Shown piece after piece: positions 33,855-43,842 of a DNA stretch of 46,257 nucleotides. This DNA comes from Leptospiraceae bacterium (GTDB taxonomy: Bacteria; Spirochaetota; Leptospiria; Leptospirales; Leptospiraceae): positions 1 to 46,257 of the forward strand of contig CANGZW010000014.1 in the NCBI GenBank assembly GCA_947458405.1. The letters are read 5' to 3'. The position numbers were made by a program, and so were the translations under genes. Every line of letters begins with the position of its first letter. Within the stretch, counting starts at the first letter, position 1. The notes beneath the pieces were generated by a model. That model ran no database searches, had not been told where the DNA came from, and was given only the letters and a program-made list of their open reading frames with translations.

Positions 33855-35353
33855 TAATTTTTGCCAGATTTTTTATGCTCTAATTCTTCCACTAAATCAA
33901 CCAAAAGTCTTACACCATAACCTGTTGGTCCCGAGCATTGTGCCCCTGAAGGTTTAGATCTCCAAGCAGTTCCTGCAATATCAATATGAGCCCACTTGAC
34001 ATCCCCTTCCACAAACTTCTGTAAATATTGAGCGGCGGATAAAGTACCTGCACCTCTACCAACGCCTGCAATATTTCTGATGTCAGCTATATCACTCTTT
34101 AGGTCTTCGCCATATTCTTCCCAAAGTGGAAGTTCCCAAACTCTGTCTTCAGATGTTTCAGATGCACTTTTTATATATGCAGTGAGCTCAGCTGAATTAC
34201 TCATCACTCCTGCCGCTTCATGCCCCAAAGCTATAATAACAGCACCAGTGAGTGTAGCTAGATCCACCATGTATTCGGGCTTATATTTTTTAGTAACATA
34301 GGCCATTACATCACCTAAGACCAACCTTCCTTCAGCATCTGTATTTTGAACTTCAACCGTGATACCATTATACGCTGTATATACATCACCAGGCTTAATT
34401 GCATTTGATGAAGGCATATTTTCAGCAACACCAATCGCGGCAATCACTGGAACTCTAAGACCTAATTTGGCAATAGCACCAATTGCATGTATTGCAGCTG
34501 CCGCTCCACACATATCGTATTTCATTTCATGCATATCCGCAGAAGGCTTTATACTAATACCACCTGAATCAAATGTAAGACCCTTGCCAATAATAGCTAA
34601 TTTTTCTTTAGAAATAGGATTCTTAGGGGTATACTCAATAATTATCATCTTAGGTTTTTTATCACTACCCTGACATACAGATAGAATTCCATTCAATTTT
34701 TCACGTTTCAGTTGAGGCTCATCAAAAACAGTAATTTTAAGCTTATTTTCTTTAGCTATCTCTTTTGAACGAGATACAAATTCCTCAGGAGTAAAATGAT
34801 TAGCGGGCAAATGCTCCACATACCTAGCGGCATTTAGGTACCTACTGACAACTTTTGATTTTTCTATCCCCTTTGCTCCCTCTTTTTCTTCGTGGGATGT
34901 TTCAAAGACAATTCCAATTTTCCCTGGATTTATTTGTTTTTCTCTGTATGACTTAGAAAGAGAATCCACTGGGAAAGCACCAATTTCGAGAGAATTTGCT
35001 AATTGATAAGAAATTAGCTCTGGTTTGAATTTTGTTGTGAGTTCACCCACATATATCTCTAAACCAAGATCCTTCCATTTTATTAACTGCTCTCCTAATT
35101 TAATATAGATACCTGCAATTTTTCTTAAACTTATTTTTTTCTCATCACCAATGCCGATATATAAAATTTTGTTATGGTGATCGATATACTGTTGACCTAA
35201 ATCACCAGTAAATATCGCAGAATCAATTGCACCCGAAAGTTTCTTTTTCAAATCCTCTGAAAATTTATCTTTAAAAACATGATAAACTTTATAAAAAAAT
35301 CCTGCCTTAATTTTACCTATCGAAATGTTTAGTTTTGATGTATGTAGTTTCAT
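33854..35353 (-). CDS. pepA: Leucyl aminopeptidase (M17 family)
   Basis: A 499-aa cytosolic metallo-aminopeptidase that removes N-terminal residues from peptides. The C-terminal catalytic domain has the two-metal site: [18 protein letters not shown] with the catalytic Lys and Asp, [13 protein letters not shown], and the family signature [12 protein letters not shown]. The later HIDIAGTAW and [13 protein letters not shown] complete the fold. Length agrees with E. coli PepA. It starts 15 bases after the bcp gene, and its stop shares bases with the ATG of the symporter-decarboxylase gene, so tight co-expression is expected. Confidence 0.96.
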   Translation of the reverse strand: MKLHTSKLNISIGKIKAGFFYKVYHVFKDKFSEDLKKKLSGAIDSAIFTGDLGQQYIDHHNKILYIGIGDEKKISLRKIAGIYIKLGEQLIKWKDLGLEIYVGELTTKFKPELISYQLANSLEIGAFPVDSLSKSYREKQINPGKIGIVFETSHEEKEGAKGIEKSKVVSRYLNAARYVEHLPANHFTPEEFVSRSKEIAKENKLKITVFDEPQLKREKLNGILSVCQGSDKKPKMIIIEYTPKNPISKEKLAIIGKGLTFDSGGISIKPSADMHEMKYDMCGAAAAIHAIGAIAKLGLRVPVIAAIGVAENMPSSNAIKPGDVYTAYNGITVEVQNTDAEGRLVLGDVMAYVTKKYKPEYMVDLATLTGAVIIALGHEAAGVMSNSAELTAYIKSASETSEDRVWELPLWEEYGEDLKSDIADIRNIAGVGRGAGTLSAAQYLQKFVEGDVKWAHIDIAGTAWRSKPSGAQCSGPTGYGVRLLVDLVEELEHKKSGKN

Positions 35354-35368
35354 TGTATTTCCTATGTT

Positions 35369-35854
35369 TTATTTTAAGCCTTTAATATCTTGTATTATTT
35401 GTTCCACATGACCTTTGACTTTTACGCTGGGATAAATTTTAATTAATTTCAAACTAGAATCCATTACAAAAGTACTTCTTACAATTCCCATTGCTTTTCT
35501 TCCCATAAATTGTTTTTCCTGCCATACACCATATTTCTCACAAATTTCACCAGTTTCATCACTTATTAAATCAAAATTCAAGGATTGCTTTTCAGTAAAC
35601 TTCTGATGGGATTTTGTATTATCTTTTGAAATACCTACTACGTTGAATCCTAATTTCTTCAATTCTGCATTGTGATCACGAAAATCACAGGCTTCTGTAG
35701 TGCAACCAGGAGTGCTATCTTTAGGATAAAAGTATAGGACAAGTCCATTTTCCCCTACAAGATCTGATAATTTTACTTTTTTACCTTCTGTATTTAAAGA
35801 TGAAAATGTAGGTGCCTTTTTTCCTTCCGTTAATTCCGACATAAAATCTCCCAT
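35369..35854 (-). CDS. bcp: Peroxiredoxin (Bcp/PrxQ type)
   Basis: A 161-aa thiol peroxidase that reduces peroxides in the cytoplasm. The motif [19 protein letters not shown] carries the peroxidatic Cys and, five residues later, the resolving Cys of the PrxQ class. [17 protein letters not shown] and [18 protein letters not shown] complete the thioredoxin fold. The more usual start is the second Met ([11 protein letters not shown], 35842), which keeps the whole domain. The gene sits between an exported-protein gene and pepA with gaps of 15-19 bases. Confidence 0.95.
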   Translation of the reverse strand: MGDFMSELTEGKKAPTFSSLNTEGKKVKLSDLVGENGLVLYFYPKDSTPGCTTEACDFRDHNAELKKLGFNVVGISKDNTKSHQKFTEKQSLNFDLISDETGEICEKYGVWQEKQFMGRKAMGIVRSTFVMDSSLKLIKIYPSVKVKGHVEQIIQDIKGLK

Positions 35855-35873
35855 GTATTTTATTTTATTATTT

Positions 35874-36884
35874 TTAGAATGAGTATGAAAATTTCAATTC
35901 AATATTTGTTCCAATTCCATTGCTATAAATTGGAATAATACTCTTAGATTCAGGTTGATTTTTATAAATAGACATTTCTAGGGTATTAAACCCCGGTATT
36001 TTACCAGTTCGATAATCTTTAAATATCTGATAACTATGGACTAAGTAAAGAGCTCCCAATCCCCCTATGGCAGTATAATAATTTCTCTTGTGCTGATTAA
36101 ACGAAGGATCGGAGTCGATTCCGGATACAATAATATAGCTATTTCCATAGGGAATGATATCGACATTTTTAGCAGCGGCTATTCGTGCGGATTGGTACTC
36201 ATAAGGAATTGCCAATGCCAATATCGTAAATAATCCGGTCATTGTCATTCCAAGAGCTCGATTGGACTGAATTTGGTGAGTTCCCGGAATGAGATAGTCC
36301 AGGGCTAATTTTGAGTATTGTAAAATTCCCGGCTTTTTTTTCCAGACAATTGATAAAATCTCACTCTCCGGGATTTCAAATTTTTCTCCATCCCGTTCAA
36401 AAAATACCTTTTTGTCCAATAAATTATAATCCGTTATTCTCCCCTTTTCTTTGATTCCCTCTCTAAAAATTTCAACTTCCATTCCTTTTTCAAAAATTCC
36501 TAATAAATTTTGATTTTTATTCGATTTACTTACCTGGATTTGAATAATCTGACTCATCGAAATAGTTTCTTTTTTTATGGAACCACGACCAATCCCAAAA
36601 ATAATATTTTTTTCATTTACAGAATGCAAAATTCCCTCACATTTTTGAACTTTGTTTTTGAGGGTATAACAAAAAGAAGAGCCAGAATATCCGATTTCTA
36701 ATTTAATAATATTTATACGTGGGAATGTATTCATACCTAGTGGAGACTCAAATTGAATTGTTTTATTGTCCCCCCCCAAGTACTGACCTTCAATTTCTTC
36801 TCCCGTTTTGAGAGTTAAAATATCCGCTACTAAACCTGTGGCTAAAAATAGACTTAAAATGAATGTCGGTAGATACATTTTCAT
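35874..36884 (-). CDS. Unrecognised exported/membrane protein, first gene of the pepA operon
   Basis: A 336-aa protein with an N-terminal signal peptide ([19 protein letters not shown]) and a series of short beta-rich, SH3- or Sm-like repeats ([41 protein letters not shown]). Two hydrophobic segments follow ([18 protein letters not shown] and [20 protein letters not shown], about 212-290). The pattern of LKTGEEIEG repeats is common in exported spirochaete proteins of unknown role. It is followed by bcp with 19 bases. No catalytic residues can be named. It might be an envelope stress or surface protein. Confidence 0.75.
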   Translation of the reverse strand: MKMYLPTFILSLFLATGLVADILTLKTGEEIEGQYLGGDNKTIQFESPLGMNTFPRINIIKLEIGYSGSSFCYTLKNKVQKCEGILHSVNEKNIIFGIGRGSIKKETISMSQIIQIQVSKSNKNQNLLGIFEKGMEVEIFREGIKEKGRITDYNLLDKKVFFERDGEKFEIPESEILSIVWKKKPGILQYSKLALDYLIPGTHQIQSNRALGMTMTGLFTILALAIPYEYQSARIAAAKNVDIIPYGNSYIIVSGIDSDPSFNQHKRNYYTAIGGLGALYLVHSYQIFKDYRTGKIPGFNTLEMSIYKNQPESKSIIPIYSNGIGTNIELKFSYSF

Positions 36885-37028
36885 TTTGATTATCGGTCGC
36901 TCTTAACTCTTAAGAATGTCAAATTAAAGAGGAAAAAAATAGAAAGTTTTTATTTTTTAAATAGGAAAAAATTGAGCCAAATATCATTTATTTACTCGAA
37001 ATTTAAGGAAGAGACTTCTCCATTTTAA

Positions 37029-38555
37029 ATGAATACTATCTTAGAAAAAATTAGATCATCTAGATCCCTACAAGTAAAGATAGGAATTCTATATGTTATT
37101 TTAGCCTTAATAAATCTCTTATTTTTTTCAGTACTAATTTATGAAAATCAAACTGAATTACTTGTCAAAAATTTCAATTTTCAATCTGTCAATTTCGTAT
37201 TACAAGTAATGGATGATTTGAAAGATATAACTATTTCTAAAGATAATCCCGAAATTTATAAAAAAGTAGCAGATTCCTTATCTTTCAATGAAATTAATAC
37301 TTACATAGTTTTTAGATCAAATGGAGAAGTTTTATTTGAAAAAAATGATTCTAAAAGTCTCACTCTGGGTGTAGATATTATTGAGAAATCTAAACAAATG
37401 AGTGATACGAATTCTATTTTTACTTCAAAATATAACTTAGAACTTGTAAAAAGTGATTTTTCAATTAAAATTATTATACCCCTTCCTTCAGATTTTACAA
37501 ATGAAAATGTTTTCCTTTTTAGCCAATTAAGTTTAAAAACAATCAAAGAGAGATTAAATAAATTATATATACAAATTGGAATAGCAATGATTTGGGGGGT
37601 ATTCACTCATCTAGGTTTTGGAGTAATAGTCTATAAATTTATATTCTCCAGACTTTCCAATTTGCAATCTGCCACAGTTTCCATGGGACAGGGAGATTAC
37701 ACAACTAGGGTGAACTGGAAGTTTGAGAAGAATGATGAAATTGATGCTTTGGGCTACTCTTTTAACTCGATGGCAAATAAAATTCAGGATACGATTACTA
37801 CAATTTCCAAATTAAATGAAGAAATAAATAAAGAGTTAAAAATTGGTAAAGAAGTCCAAGAGCTATTTCTTCCATTGGATTATATGTTTGAAGATATTAA
37901 AGTAGTTTCCTATTATCATCCTATGAGAGAAGTTTCTGGTGATATATATCATTATTATAGATTAACTCACAAAAAAAATAGTAATAAAAATTATATTGGA
38001 TTATTTTTCGCTGATGCTTCGGGACATGGAGTTTCTGCGGCTTTAGTTACAACAGTTACACTGTTATCAGTTGAATCCATAGTCTCAAAAAGTTTCAAGC
38101 CAAACTATGTATTACAACAATTAAGTAATATAGTTGGAAATCGTTTTCAGTCTTCATTTTTTGCTACTGCGGTATTTTTTCTTATTACTGAAAATAAAAA
38201 AATCATCTGCTCAAATGCAGGACACAATGCCCCATTTTGTTTTAGGCCATCTACTTTAGAATTTTTTTATTTTGAAACATGTGGTCCACCCCTCGGTATG
38301 ATTGATGACTGTGATTATAGATTATTAAAATTTCATGCTAAGACAGGTGATAAGCTATTTATTTATTCGGATGGTGTTACAGAAGCACCAGACGAGAATA
38401 GTGAATTATTTTCAGAAGAAAGACTAATTGAATTAATAAAAGATAATATGAGTTTGAGTAATGAAGATTTAATAGACTTATTGAAAACAGAGTTACGAGC
38501 TTTTTCTAAAGAATATCGCGATGATGTTTCAATGATAATTTTGGAAATTCCATAG
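37029..38555 (+). CDS. Membrane PP2C/SpoIIE-type serine phosphatase with HAMP domain (RsbU-like)
   Basis: A 508-aa sensor phosphatase. TM1 is at about 15-37, a periplasmic sensing domain at 40-175, and TM2 at about 182-206. The HAMP domain follows (LQSATVSMGQGDYTTRV, KNDEIDALGYSFNSMANKI), then a SpoIIE/PPM domain: MREVSGDIYHYY, LFFADASGHGVSAALVT, CSNAGHNAPF, FIYSDGVTEAPDENSELF. Such enzymes dephosphorylate STAS anti-anti-sigma proteins. A STAS gene lies 1.6 kb downstream on the opposite strand, and the next gene, 6 bases on, is a likely co-transcribed accessory. The signal it senses is unknown. Confidence 0.92.
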   Translation: MNTILEKIRSSRSLQVKIGILYVILALINLLFFSVLIYENQTELLVKNFNFQSVNFVLQVMDDLKDITISKDNPEIYKKVADSLSFNEINTYIVFRSNGEVLFEKNDSKSLTLGVDIIEKSKQMSDTNSIFTSKYNLELVKSDFSIKIIIPLPSDFTNENVFLFSQLSLKTIKERLNKLYIQIGIAMIWGVFTHLGFGVIVYKFIFSRLSNLQSATVSMGQGDYTTRVNWKFEKNDEIDALGYSFNSMANKIQDTITTISKLNEEINKELKIGKEVQELFLPLDYMFEDIKVVSYYHPMREVSGDIYHYYRLTHKKNSNKNYIGLFFADASGHGVSAALVTTVTLLSVESIVSKSFKPNYVLQQLSNIVGNRFQSSFFATAVFFLITENKKIICSNAGHNAPFCFRPSTLEFFYFETCGPPLGMIDDCDYRLLKFHAKTGDKLFIYSDGVTEAPDENSELFSEERLIELIKDNMSLSNEDLIDLLKTELRAFSKEYRDDVSMIILEIP

Positions 38556-38561
38556 GTTAAA

Positions 38562-40130
38562 ATGCTTCCCACTGAAATCAAAAAAGAGATGAAAGGTAAT
38601 CCCAATCAAGATAATTCCTTATTTTTAAAGGCATTATTTTTTATCATAACTATAGTTTTTATATTTTATATACTTTCTAATAGTATAGTAGAAATAAAAT
38701 TACTAGAGCTAAAATTTTATGTAAATAAAGAACAATTATTTAATTATGAATTATCCTCTAAAGTACTTAGAGAAAAAATAAAAAATATTTTAATTAGTAA
38801 AGATGACTATATATCAGAATTGAAAAATAACATACTTGAATCAAATGTAATGAATTCACTCATAGAAGAAGATTTGTCCATATCACTTCATGAAAGAGTT
38901 GGATTAATGGTCGTGAATTTAGTTAGAATCATTACTTTTAATGAAACTCTAAATTTTATTGAAGATAGAAAATATATTTATCAAATTCAGTTTGCATTTT
39001 ACATGGAAAGAACTAAAAAATTCCCAATAGCTATTAAAAAATATGAAGAACTGACTACTATTTATAAACGCTCGAATACATTCGAAAATGGATTTGTATT
39101 ACTCCATTTAGGGTATTGCTATGCTATGATTGGTAACACAAATTTAGCACTTCAAAAATTATACATTACAGAAGATATTTTTAAGGGAACCCAATTTGCT
39201 GAATATGCTAGAATTTTAATAAATGTATTACTAGAAAATGATAGAAGAGGTAAAGAAATAGATAATCTTGCAATTTCATTATCAGAAAAAGCAGATTTAT
39301 TCTATGAAACAGGAAGATATTCCGATTCCCTTGCGGCACTCGATAAAATAGAAAATAGAAATAGCAAAGAAAATTTTGTAAGAGCGAGAAGCTTAGAAGA
39401 ATTAGGTAGTATCAATGAAGCTACTGGAGAGTATATCAAACTCATTGAAAAAAAAGATGATAAGTCTATTGCAATTAAAGCAAATCGACGTGTTTTAATG
39501 ATTGGAACAATTTATGAAGATAACAAAGTCCTAACTGAATATGCAAAACAAAATGCAAACTCCCTCGGTGATAAAGAATTTATAAAAACAGTAGAAAATG
39601 CTAGTACCCTAGTTCAAAGTAATAAAATTTTAGAAAAAATAAACAAGAATGCATCAGATCCTATAACTGAAAACAAAGATGAAGCCTTACAATTTGCTGA
39701 ACTAAAACAAGAATTCGAAGCAGTAAAAATAGAGAAAAATAAAGAAAATGAAGCACTAAAAACAATTATAAATAATATTATAAATGAAAGACGAATGACT
39801 TATCCCCCAATATTAGTAATCAGATTTATAGATGGAAGGATAATCTCAGGAGAAAAATTAGAATTTTCTGCCGGTAACTTAATTATTTCAGATGAAAATT
39901 TCCCAATAATATTACCAAACTCTAATATAGAGGAAATAACCATTGAAAGTAAACAAAACAACAAAGATTATAGAATTAAAATTATTAAAGATTACGAAAA
40001 TATCTCTGGAATTAAAAAAATTATAAATAATTCAGAGGGAATGCTGGCTATTTCAGAAACAGGAAATACTAAAATAAATGATAATTCCAGTTTTTATATA
40101 ATTATTGAAGAATTTAATCCAAACGAGTGA
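38562..40130 (+). CDS. Membrane-anchored TPR-like protein, accessory to the phosphatase
   Basis: A 522-aa protein with one N-terminal membrane helix (ALFFIITIVFIFYILSNSIV, about 23-43). The middle part has helical pairs with TPR or SEL1-like pattern (AIKKYEELTTIYKR, GFVLLHLGYCYAMIGNTNLALQKL, YSDSLAALDKIENRN). A coiled coil (about 385-415) and a C-terminal beta-rich domain (PPILVIRFIDGRIISGEKLE) follow. It has an AGG ribosome site and begins 6 bases after the phosphatase stop, so the two are co-transcribed. Its 3' end converges with the STAS gene with 3 bases between. Likely an envelope scaffold or sensor partner; not recognised as a named family. Confidence 0.75.
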   Translation: MLPTEIKKEMKGNPNQDNSLFLKALFFIITIVFIFYILSNSIVEIKLLELKFYVNKEQLFNYELSSKVLREKIKNILISKDDYISELKNNILESNVMNSLIEEDLSISLHERVGLMVVNLVRIITFNETLNFIEDRKYIYQIQFAFYMERTKKFPIAIKKYEELTTIYKRSNTFENGFVLLHLGYCYAMIGNTNLALQKLYITEDIFKGTQFAEYARILINVLLENDRRGKEIDNLAISLSEKADLFYETGRYSDSLAALDKIENRNSKENFVRARSLEELGSINEATGEYIKLIEKKDDKSIAIKANRRVLMIGTIYEDNKVLTEYAKQNANSLGDKEFIKTVENASTLVQSNKILEKINKNASDPITENKDEALQFAELKQEFEAVKIEKNKENEALKTIINNIINERRMTYPPILVIRFIDGRIISGEKLEFSAGNLIISDENFPIILPNSNIEEITIESKQNNKDYRIKIIKDYENISGIKKIINNSEGMLAISETGNTKINDNSSFYIIIEEFNPNE

Positions 40131-40133
40131 TTA

Positions 40134-40460
40134 TTATTTTATCTCATCCTCAGAAGAGTATATCGTAAAAAATGTATCTAATGAAGACAATCTTAATATA
40201 GCCATGATATCATTTGTTACGCTTAAAAGTCCAAATGTATTACCAGTTGATTTCATCTTTTTATGTAAATTAGCTAAAAGAGCAATTCCACTAGAATCCA
40301 TATGTGATACGCTTGACATATCTAGTGTAACAGATTTGAGCCTATCTTTATCAATCGACATAGTTATATCTTTTTTTACTTTAGGGGCTGAATATATATC
40401 CAGATTTCCCTTTAATTCATAAATTGTATGATCCCCTTTTGAACGTCTCTTGTATTCCAT
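40134..40460 (-). CDS. STAS-domain anti-sigma factor antagonist (SpoIIAA/RsbV-like)
   Basis: A 108-aa STAS protein. VTLDMSSVSHMDSSGIALLANLHKKM is the canonical segment containing the phosphorylatable Ser (MDSSG), and IYELKGNLDIYSAPKVKKDI forms the first strands. In partner switching, the dephosphorylated form binds an anti-sigma kinase and frees a sigma factor. The phosphatase that could activate it is encoded nearby on the other strand. No anti-sigma kinase is visible in this window. It converges with the TPR-like gene, so antisense transcription could link the units. Confidence 0.92.
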   Translation of the reverse strand: MEYKRRSKGDHTIYELKGNLDIYSAPKVKKDITMSIDKDRLKSVTLDMSSVSHMDSSGIALLANLHKKMKSTGNTFGLLSVTNDIMAILRLSSLDTFFTIYSSEDEIK

Positions 40461-40535
40461 TCTACTTCCTCAATAAATTTAACTGCTTCAACTTGCTTTA
40501 TACTTACAAAATATATTATTTATTCAAGCAATTTT

Positions 40536-40928
40536 CTATATCACTCCACCATTCTGAATCAACATATCTACCATTATATTAACTTTTTCTTTTATTACTT
40601 CTTTGGAAAAAGGGATTTCTACTGCAGCTCCATCCTCCCATCTATACTTTCCCGCATATTTTCCAACACTCAAATAGAAAATGGGGGGAGGATTTCGTCG
40701 ATATCTCTCACTTTTAGCAATTCTGAGGGTAACCGAGCCCATGGCTGAAAATACCCACTCAAATTCTCCATTTTTGTAATTCATTCGATAACGGAGAGGC
40801 CAGGAGTTATCGATTTGGGTTACTTCAAATGATTCAAGAATTAAATCCTTCATTTTTAAACTCATTGCCTCGAGTATAGGAAAATCTCTTTCTTCTAATG
40901 ATTGTCTATTTTCTTTGATTTCTGCCAT
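40536..40928 (-). CDS. Conserved-looking small protein of unknown function
   Basis: A 130-aa soluble protein without signal or membrane segments. It shows alternating beta-like stretches (LRYRMNYKNGEFEWVFSAMG and PPPIFYLSVGKYAGKYRWED) and a C-terminal helix. The start overlaps the mazG 3' end by 34 bases, and the gene is probably translated from the same message. A ligand-binding or structural role is possible; I do not recognise the family. Confidence 0.72.
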   Translation of the reverse strand: MAEIKENRQSLEERDFPILEAMSLKMKDLILESFEVTQIDNSWPLRYRMNYKNGEFEWVFSAMGSVTLRIAKSERYRRNPPPIFYLSVGKYAGKYRWEDGAAVEIPFSKEVIKEKVNIMVDMLIQNGGVI

Positions 40929-41677
40929 AATATTTCCATCTCTTCCTTACTCATGTTTTTTATATTTTTATCTTCTAAATTTGCCATTTTTTCTACAAAC
41001 TGAAATCTATTTTCAAACTTCTGATTGGCCTTACGAAGGGCAGTTTCTGGATTAATTTTTAAAAAACGGGAAAGGTTAACCATTGAAAACATTAAGTCAC
41101 CAAATTCTTCCTCTATTCTCTGATTATTTTTGGAATATTGGTTGATTTCTTCCTTTAACTCATTCAATTCTTCCTCTACTTTATCCAAAACTCCCTGGGT
41201 ATCTTCCCAATCAAACCCCACTGAGGACACTTTCTCCTGAATTTTATTTGCCCTCTGCAGAGCGGGAAAAGAGATCGGGATATCTTCTAATAAGTTTTTT
41301 TTCTTACTAGACTTTTCTTTTTCTTTTATCTTTTCCCAATTGGATATAACTTCATCAGGGTGAAGATCCTCTTTTTCCTTAAATACATGGGGATGACGTC
41401 GAATTAATTTTTCGGTTATTCCCAGTGCAACATCCTTCATCTCAAATTCTTTTTTTTCACTGGCTATTTTAGAATGAAATACAATTTGAAATAGTAGATC
41501 TCCCAATTCTTCTTTAAGATTTTCTTTGTCTCTTTTTTCGAGGGCATCCACTACCTCGTATGACTCTTCTAATAAGTAAGGTATTAATGTATCATGGGTT
41601 TGCTTTTTATCCCAATTACACCCATTCTCTCCTCTGAGTGTATCCATTACCTTAAGAAGTTCATCTATTTCTTTCAT
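40895..41677 (-). CDS. mazG: Nucleoside triphosphate pyrophosphohydrolase MazG
   Basis: A 260-aa all-alpha NTP pyrophosphatase that removes non-canonical or excess (d)NTPs and can moderate ppGpp levels. Two MazG domains are seen. The first has GCNWDKKQTHDTLIPYLLEESYEVVDALE and EELGDLLFQIVFHSKIA; the second has VEEELNELKEEINQ and EEFGDLMFSMVNLSRFL. The EExxE and ExxD metal-binding clusters are intact, and length matches E. coli MazG (263 aa). It starts one base after the preceding gene's stop region and overlaps the next gene by 34 bases. Confidence 0.95.
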   Translation of the reverse strand: MKEIDELLKVMDTLRGENGCNWDKKQTHDTLIPYLLEESYEVVDALEKRDKENLKEELGDLLFQIVFHSKIASEKKEFEMKDVALGITEKLIRRHPHVFKEKEDLHPDEVISNWEKIKEKEKSSKKKNLLEDIPISFPALQRANKIQEKVSSVGFDWEDTQGVLDKVEEELNELKEEINQYSKNNQRIEEEFGDLMFSMVNLSRFLKINPETALRKANQKFENRFQFVEKMANLEDKNIKNMSKEEMEILWQKSKKIDNH

Positions 41678-41678
41678 T

Positions 41679-42452
41679 TTAATACCTGATAACGTATGAC
41701 AACTCTAAAGATGTCTTTTGATTTAAAAACTCATTGTATCTATTATTGGAAGAAGTTTCAGCATATGCATCAATAGCTCTAATAACTCTGGGTATTGCAA
41801 GAAAAGTAAACATTAAACCAGAATAATCTCCAGTCAATAAATCTAACTTATTAGGTCCTTCTCTTAAAAAAATTCGATCAGCCACACTTTTAGTTCGAAC
41901 TGTATTTTCAGCATAAATAGCAAATAGACTTACTATGACAGCATCAATTAAAAAATAAAGTCCCATTTTTGTGATTACTTCACTTCTATTATAGAGGGGC
42001 GATTTATAACCGAGATAAAAAATCCCTAAGGGAGGAGAAACAAAATTCAAGGATTGTGTTACAATATGATTTTTCTTTAAAATTACCAAATCAGTTTCTT
42101 TGGTTTCATCGCGATTTAGATTTAACTCTTTAGCAAAAAGACTTCTTAAAATCTTTTCTTCTCCTTTTCGGGTGGATTCAATCCTAATGATGGATCCTTG
42201 AGCTTTTTTTACAAATTTTCCAATATAAACATCAAATTTAAATGGGGAATACCAAAGAGGTGAGTACCTATAATTGAATCCTCTTGTTTTATCTAATAAA
42301 TCTACACGATCCTCAGTTAAATTATTTAGTAGCTTAATTACTTTTAAGTTTGTATCTTCGACGGTGTCCTGGGTTTCGATTACTTCAAATGATAAAATCG
42401 GTATTGAATAAAGGATTATAAAAAATAGTACGATTTTTAAAATATATATCAT
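41679..42452 (-). CDS. Unrecognised exported/membrane protein upstream of mazG
   Basis: A 257-aa protein with an N-terminal signal-type helix (IYILKIVLFFIILYSIPIL), a soluble part (about 25-140) and hydrophobic segments SLNFVSPPLGIFYLGY and MGLYFLIDAVIVSLFAIYAE (about 133-185). It is placed between the CPBP protease gene (4-base gap) and mazG (1-base gap). The composition and helix layout resemble hypothetical envelope proteins of Leptospira. No functional motif was found. Confidence 0.72.
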   Translation of the reverse strand: MIYILKIVLFFIILYSIPILSFEVIETQDTVEDTNLKVIKLLNNLTEDRVDLLDKTRGFNYRYSPLWYSPFKFDVYIGKFVKKAQGSIIRIESTRKGEEKILRSLFAKELNLNRDETKETDLVILKKNHIVTQSLNFVSPPLGIFYLGYKSPLYNRSEVITKMGLYFLIDAVIVSLFAIYAENTVRTKSVADRIFLREGPNKLDLLTGDYSGLMFTFLAIPRVIRAIDAYAETSSNNRYNEFLNQKTSLELSYVIRY

Positions 42453-42456
42453 ACCC

Positions 42457-43323
42457 TTATAATTTATCTCCTACCATAAAAGCTGTTATTAATCCCATAG
42501 AATTATATACAGCATGACCGATCATCGAAATCCATATATTCCCTGTGACAAGATATGCCCTACCTAAAATATAACCCACTATCGTTATAAAAACAGGTAC
42601 TAGAGGTGACGCATCTGCCGAATAATGTAATACTCCAAAAAGTATAGAAGTAAATAGAAGACCAAAGTTTCCTGCATTTATTTTTATATATTGATTTAGC
42701 AAAAAACCTCTAAAATATAATTCTTCCAAGATTCCAGTCACAATTCCAATAGTATAAATTGACCAGCTTAAAAGATATGCATTTCCTTTTAGATTTGAAA
42801 AAAGTAATTTTTGAAACTCATTGACTGCTGGCTTATAATCAATGAAATAAAATACCAATGACATCAAAGTAATTACACTGAAAATTATAACTCCCAATAA
42901 AAGACCCTTATTTATTTCATTGGATCCCAGACTGACTTCAAAATCTGGAAGTGGATCAATACCCTTCCAAGTGAATAAAATATACCCTGTCATGACAAAA
43001 CCAAAGAACCACAAAAAATTATTCATCAGAAATAAAGAGGGACTCTTTTTTATAAGAGCAGAATAATAACTTTGTGTAATCATCTCGGGTTTTTCTTTTG
43101 CCTGTTTCTGTACACTCTCTATAATTTCTTTTTGTACTTCTTCCCGAGAGGTTTCGCTCATTTCCCAAAACTCTTCTGGCAATTTATCAAAAACTACTAC
43201 TGGAGCAATTGTAAGTTGAAGCAATATAAAGAGTACAACTTGACAAATGACAGTTACAAATATTTGGTAGAGACCTAGGTATAATAAATCTTTGTGGGTC
43301 GGAACTTGAGTTTTATCTGTCAT
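42457..43323 (-). CDS. CPBP-family intramembrane glutamic protease
   Basis: A 288-aa polytopic membrane protein. The C-terminal half carries the CPBP (CAAX protease/bacteriocin-processing) motifs: EELYFRGFLLNQYI with the EExxxR catalytic pair, FGVLHYS with the second-motif His, and GHAVYNSMG with HxxxN. The first 130 residues hold two helices and a periplasmic or cytoplasmic charged loop rich in Glu and Lys. Members process or degrade membrane peptides. It is the first gene of a four-gene run down to 40536, and its start is 30 bases from the divergent DUF4384 gene. Confidence 0.9.
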   Translation of the reverse strand: MTDKTQVPTHKDLLYLGLYQIFVTVICQVVLFILLQLTIAPVVVFDKLPEEFWEMSETSREEVQKEIIESVQKQAKEKPEMITQSYYSALIKKSPSLFLMNNFLWFFGFVMTGYILFTWKGIDPLPDFEVSLGSNEINKGLLLGVIIFSVITLMSLVFYFIDYKPAVNEFQKLLFSNLKGNAYLLSWSIYTIGIVTGILEELYFRGFLLNQYIKINAGNFGLLFTSILFGVLHYSADASPLVPVFITIVGYILGRAYLVTGNIWISMIGHAVYNSMGLITAFMVGDKL

Positions 43324-43353
43324 AAATATAAATACATAAAGAAAAGGATAGAA

Positions 43354-43842
43354 TTGTTGTCATTGTTTTTTTTAGGCAAAGTTTTTCTTACCATCCTCTT
43401 CTTTTTCCTATCCACACCCATTCGTAGCGAGGAACCAAAATCACTACATATACAGTCTAACAAAAAATTGTATTCAACGGGAGATCTGATTTTTTTTAAG
43501 ATTTATCTTCCGAAAAATGGCTATGCTTATTTACTCAATCAAAAAGCTGATGGTACACTTCATCTTATTTTTCCGAATGATGAAGATGAAAGCAATAAAC
43601 TTAATTTTGGATATTCCCGCCTTCCCTCAAAAAACGTCGATTATGAATGGGTCATAGATTCCGCTTATGGTGAAGAACTATTTTTTTTAATTTTAAGTGA
43701 TAAAATGATTAAATTTTTTCATAAGAAGTCTGTATTAAAAGACCAAACACTTTCTACTGATAACTGGTTACGTCGTCATACATCTGATTTATTGCCATGG
43801 GAATGGAAAATTACAGAGACTAAAATTCGTGTAAAACAGTAA
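43354..43842 (+). CDS. Exported DUF4384-domain protein
   Basis: A protein of about 162 aa from the TTG at 43354 (AAAAGGA ribosome site). The longer frame from a GTG at 43294 would overlap the divergent protease gene and is less likely. The N-terminus is a signal peptide (FLTILFFFLSTPIRS, cut before EEPKS). The rest is a DUF4384 domain: KKLYSTGDLIFFKIYLPKNG, YAYLLNQKADGTLHLIFPND and EELFFLILSDKM. DUF4384 modules occur in exported or kinase-linked bacterial proteins, with unknown function. It stands alone with a divergent promoter region of at most 30 bases. Confidence 0.82.
   Translation: MLSLFFLGKVFLTILFFFLSTPIRSEEPKSLHIQSNKKLYSTGDLIFFKIYLPKNGYAYLLNQKADGTLHLIFPNDEDESNKLNFGYSRLPSKNVDYEWVIDSAYGEELFFLILSDKMIKFFHKKSVLKDQTLSTDNWLRRHTSDLLPWEWKITETKIRVKQ

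Noticed and set aside
43294-43353. GTG-initiated extension of the DUF4384 protein
   Set aside because: It would overlap the start of the divergent protease gene and put about 20 charged residues before the signal peptide; the TTG at 43354 has a proper ribosome site.
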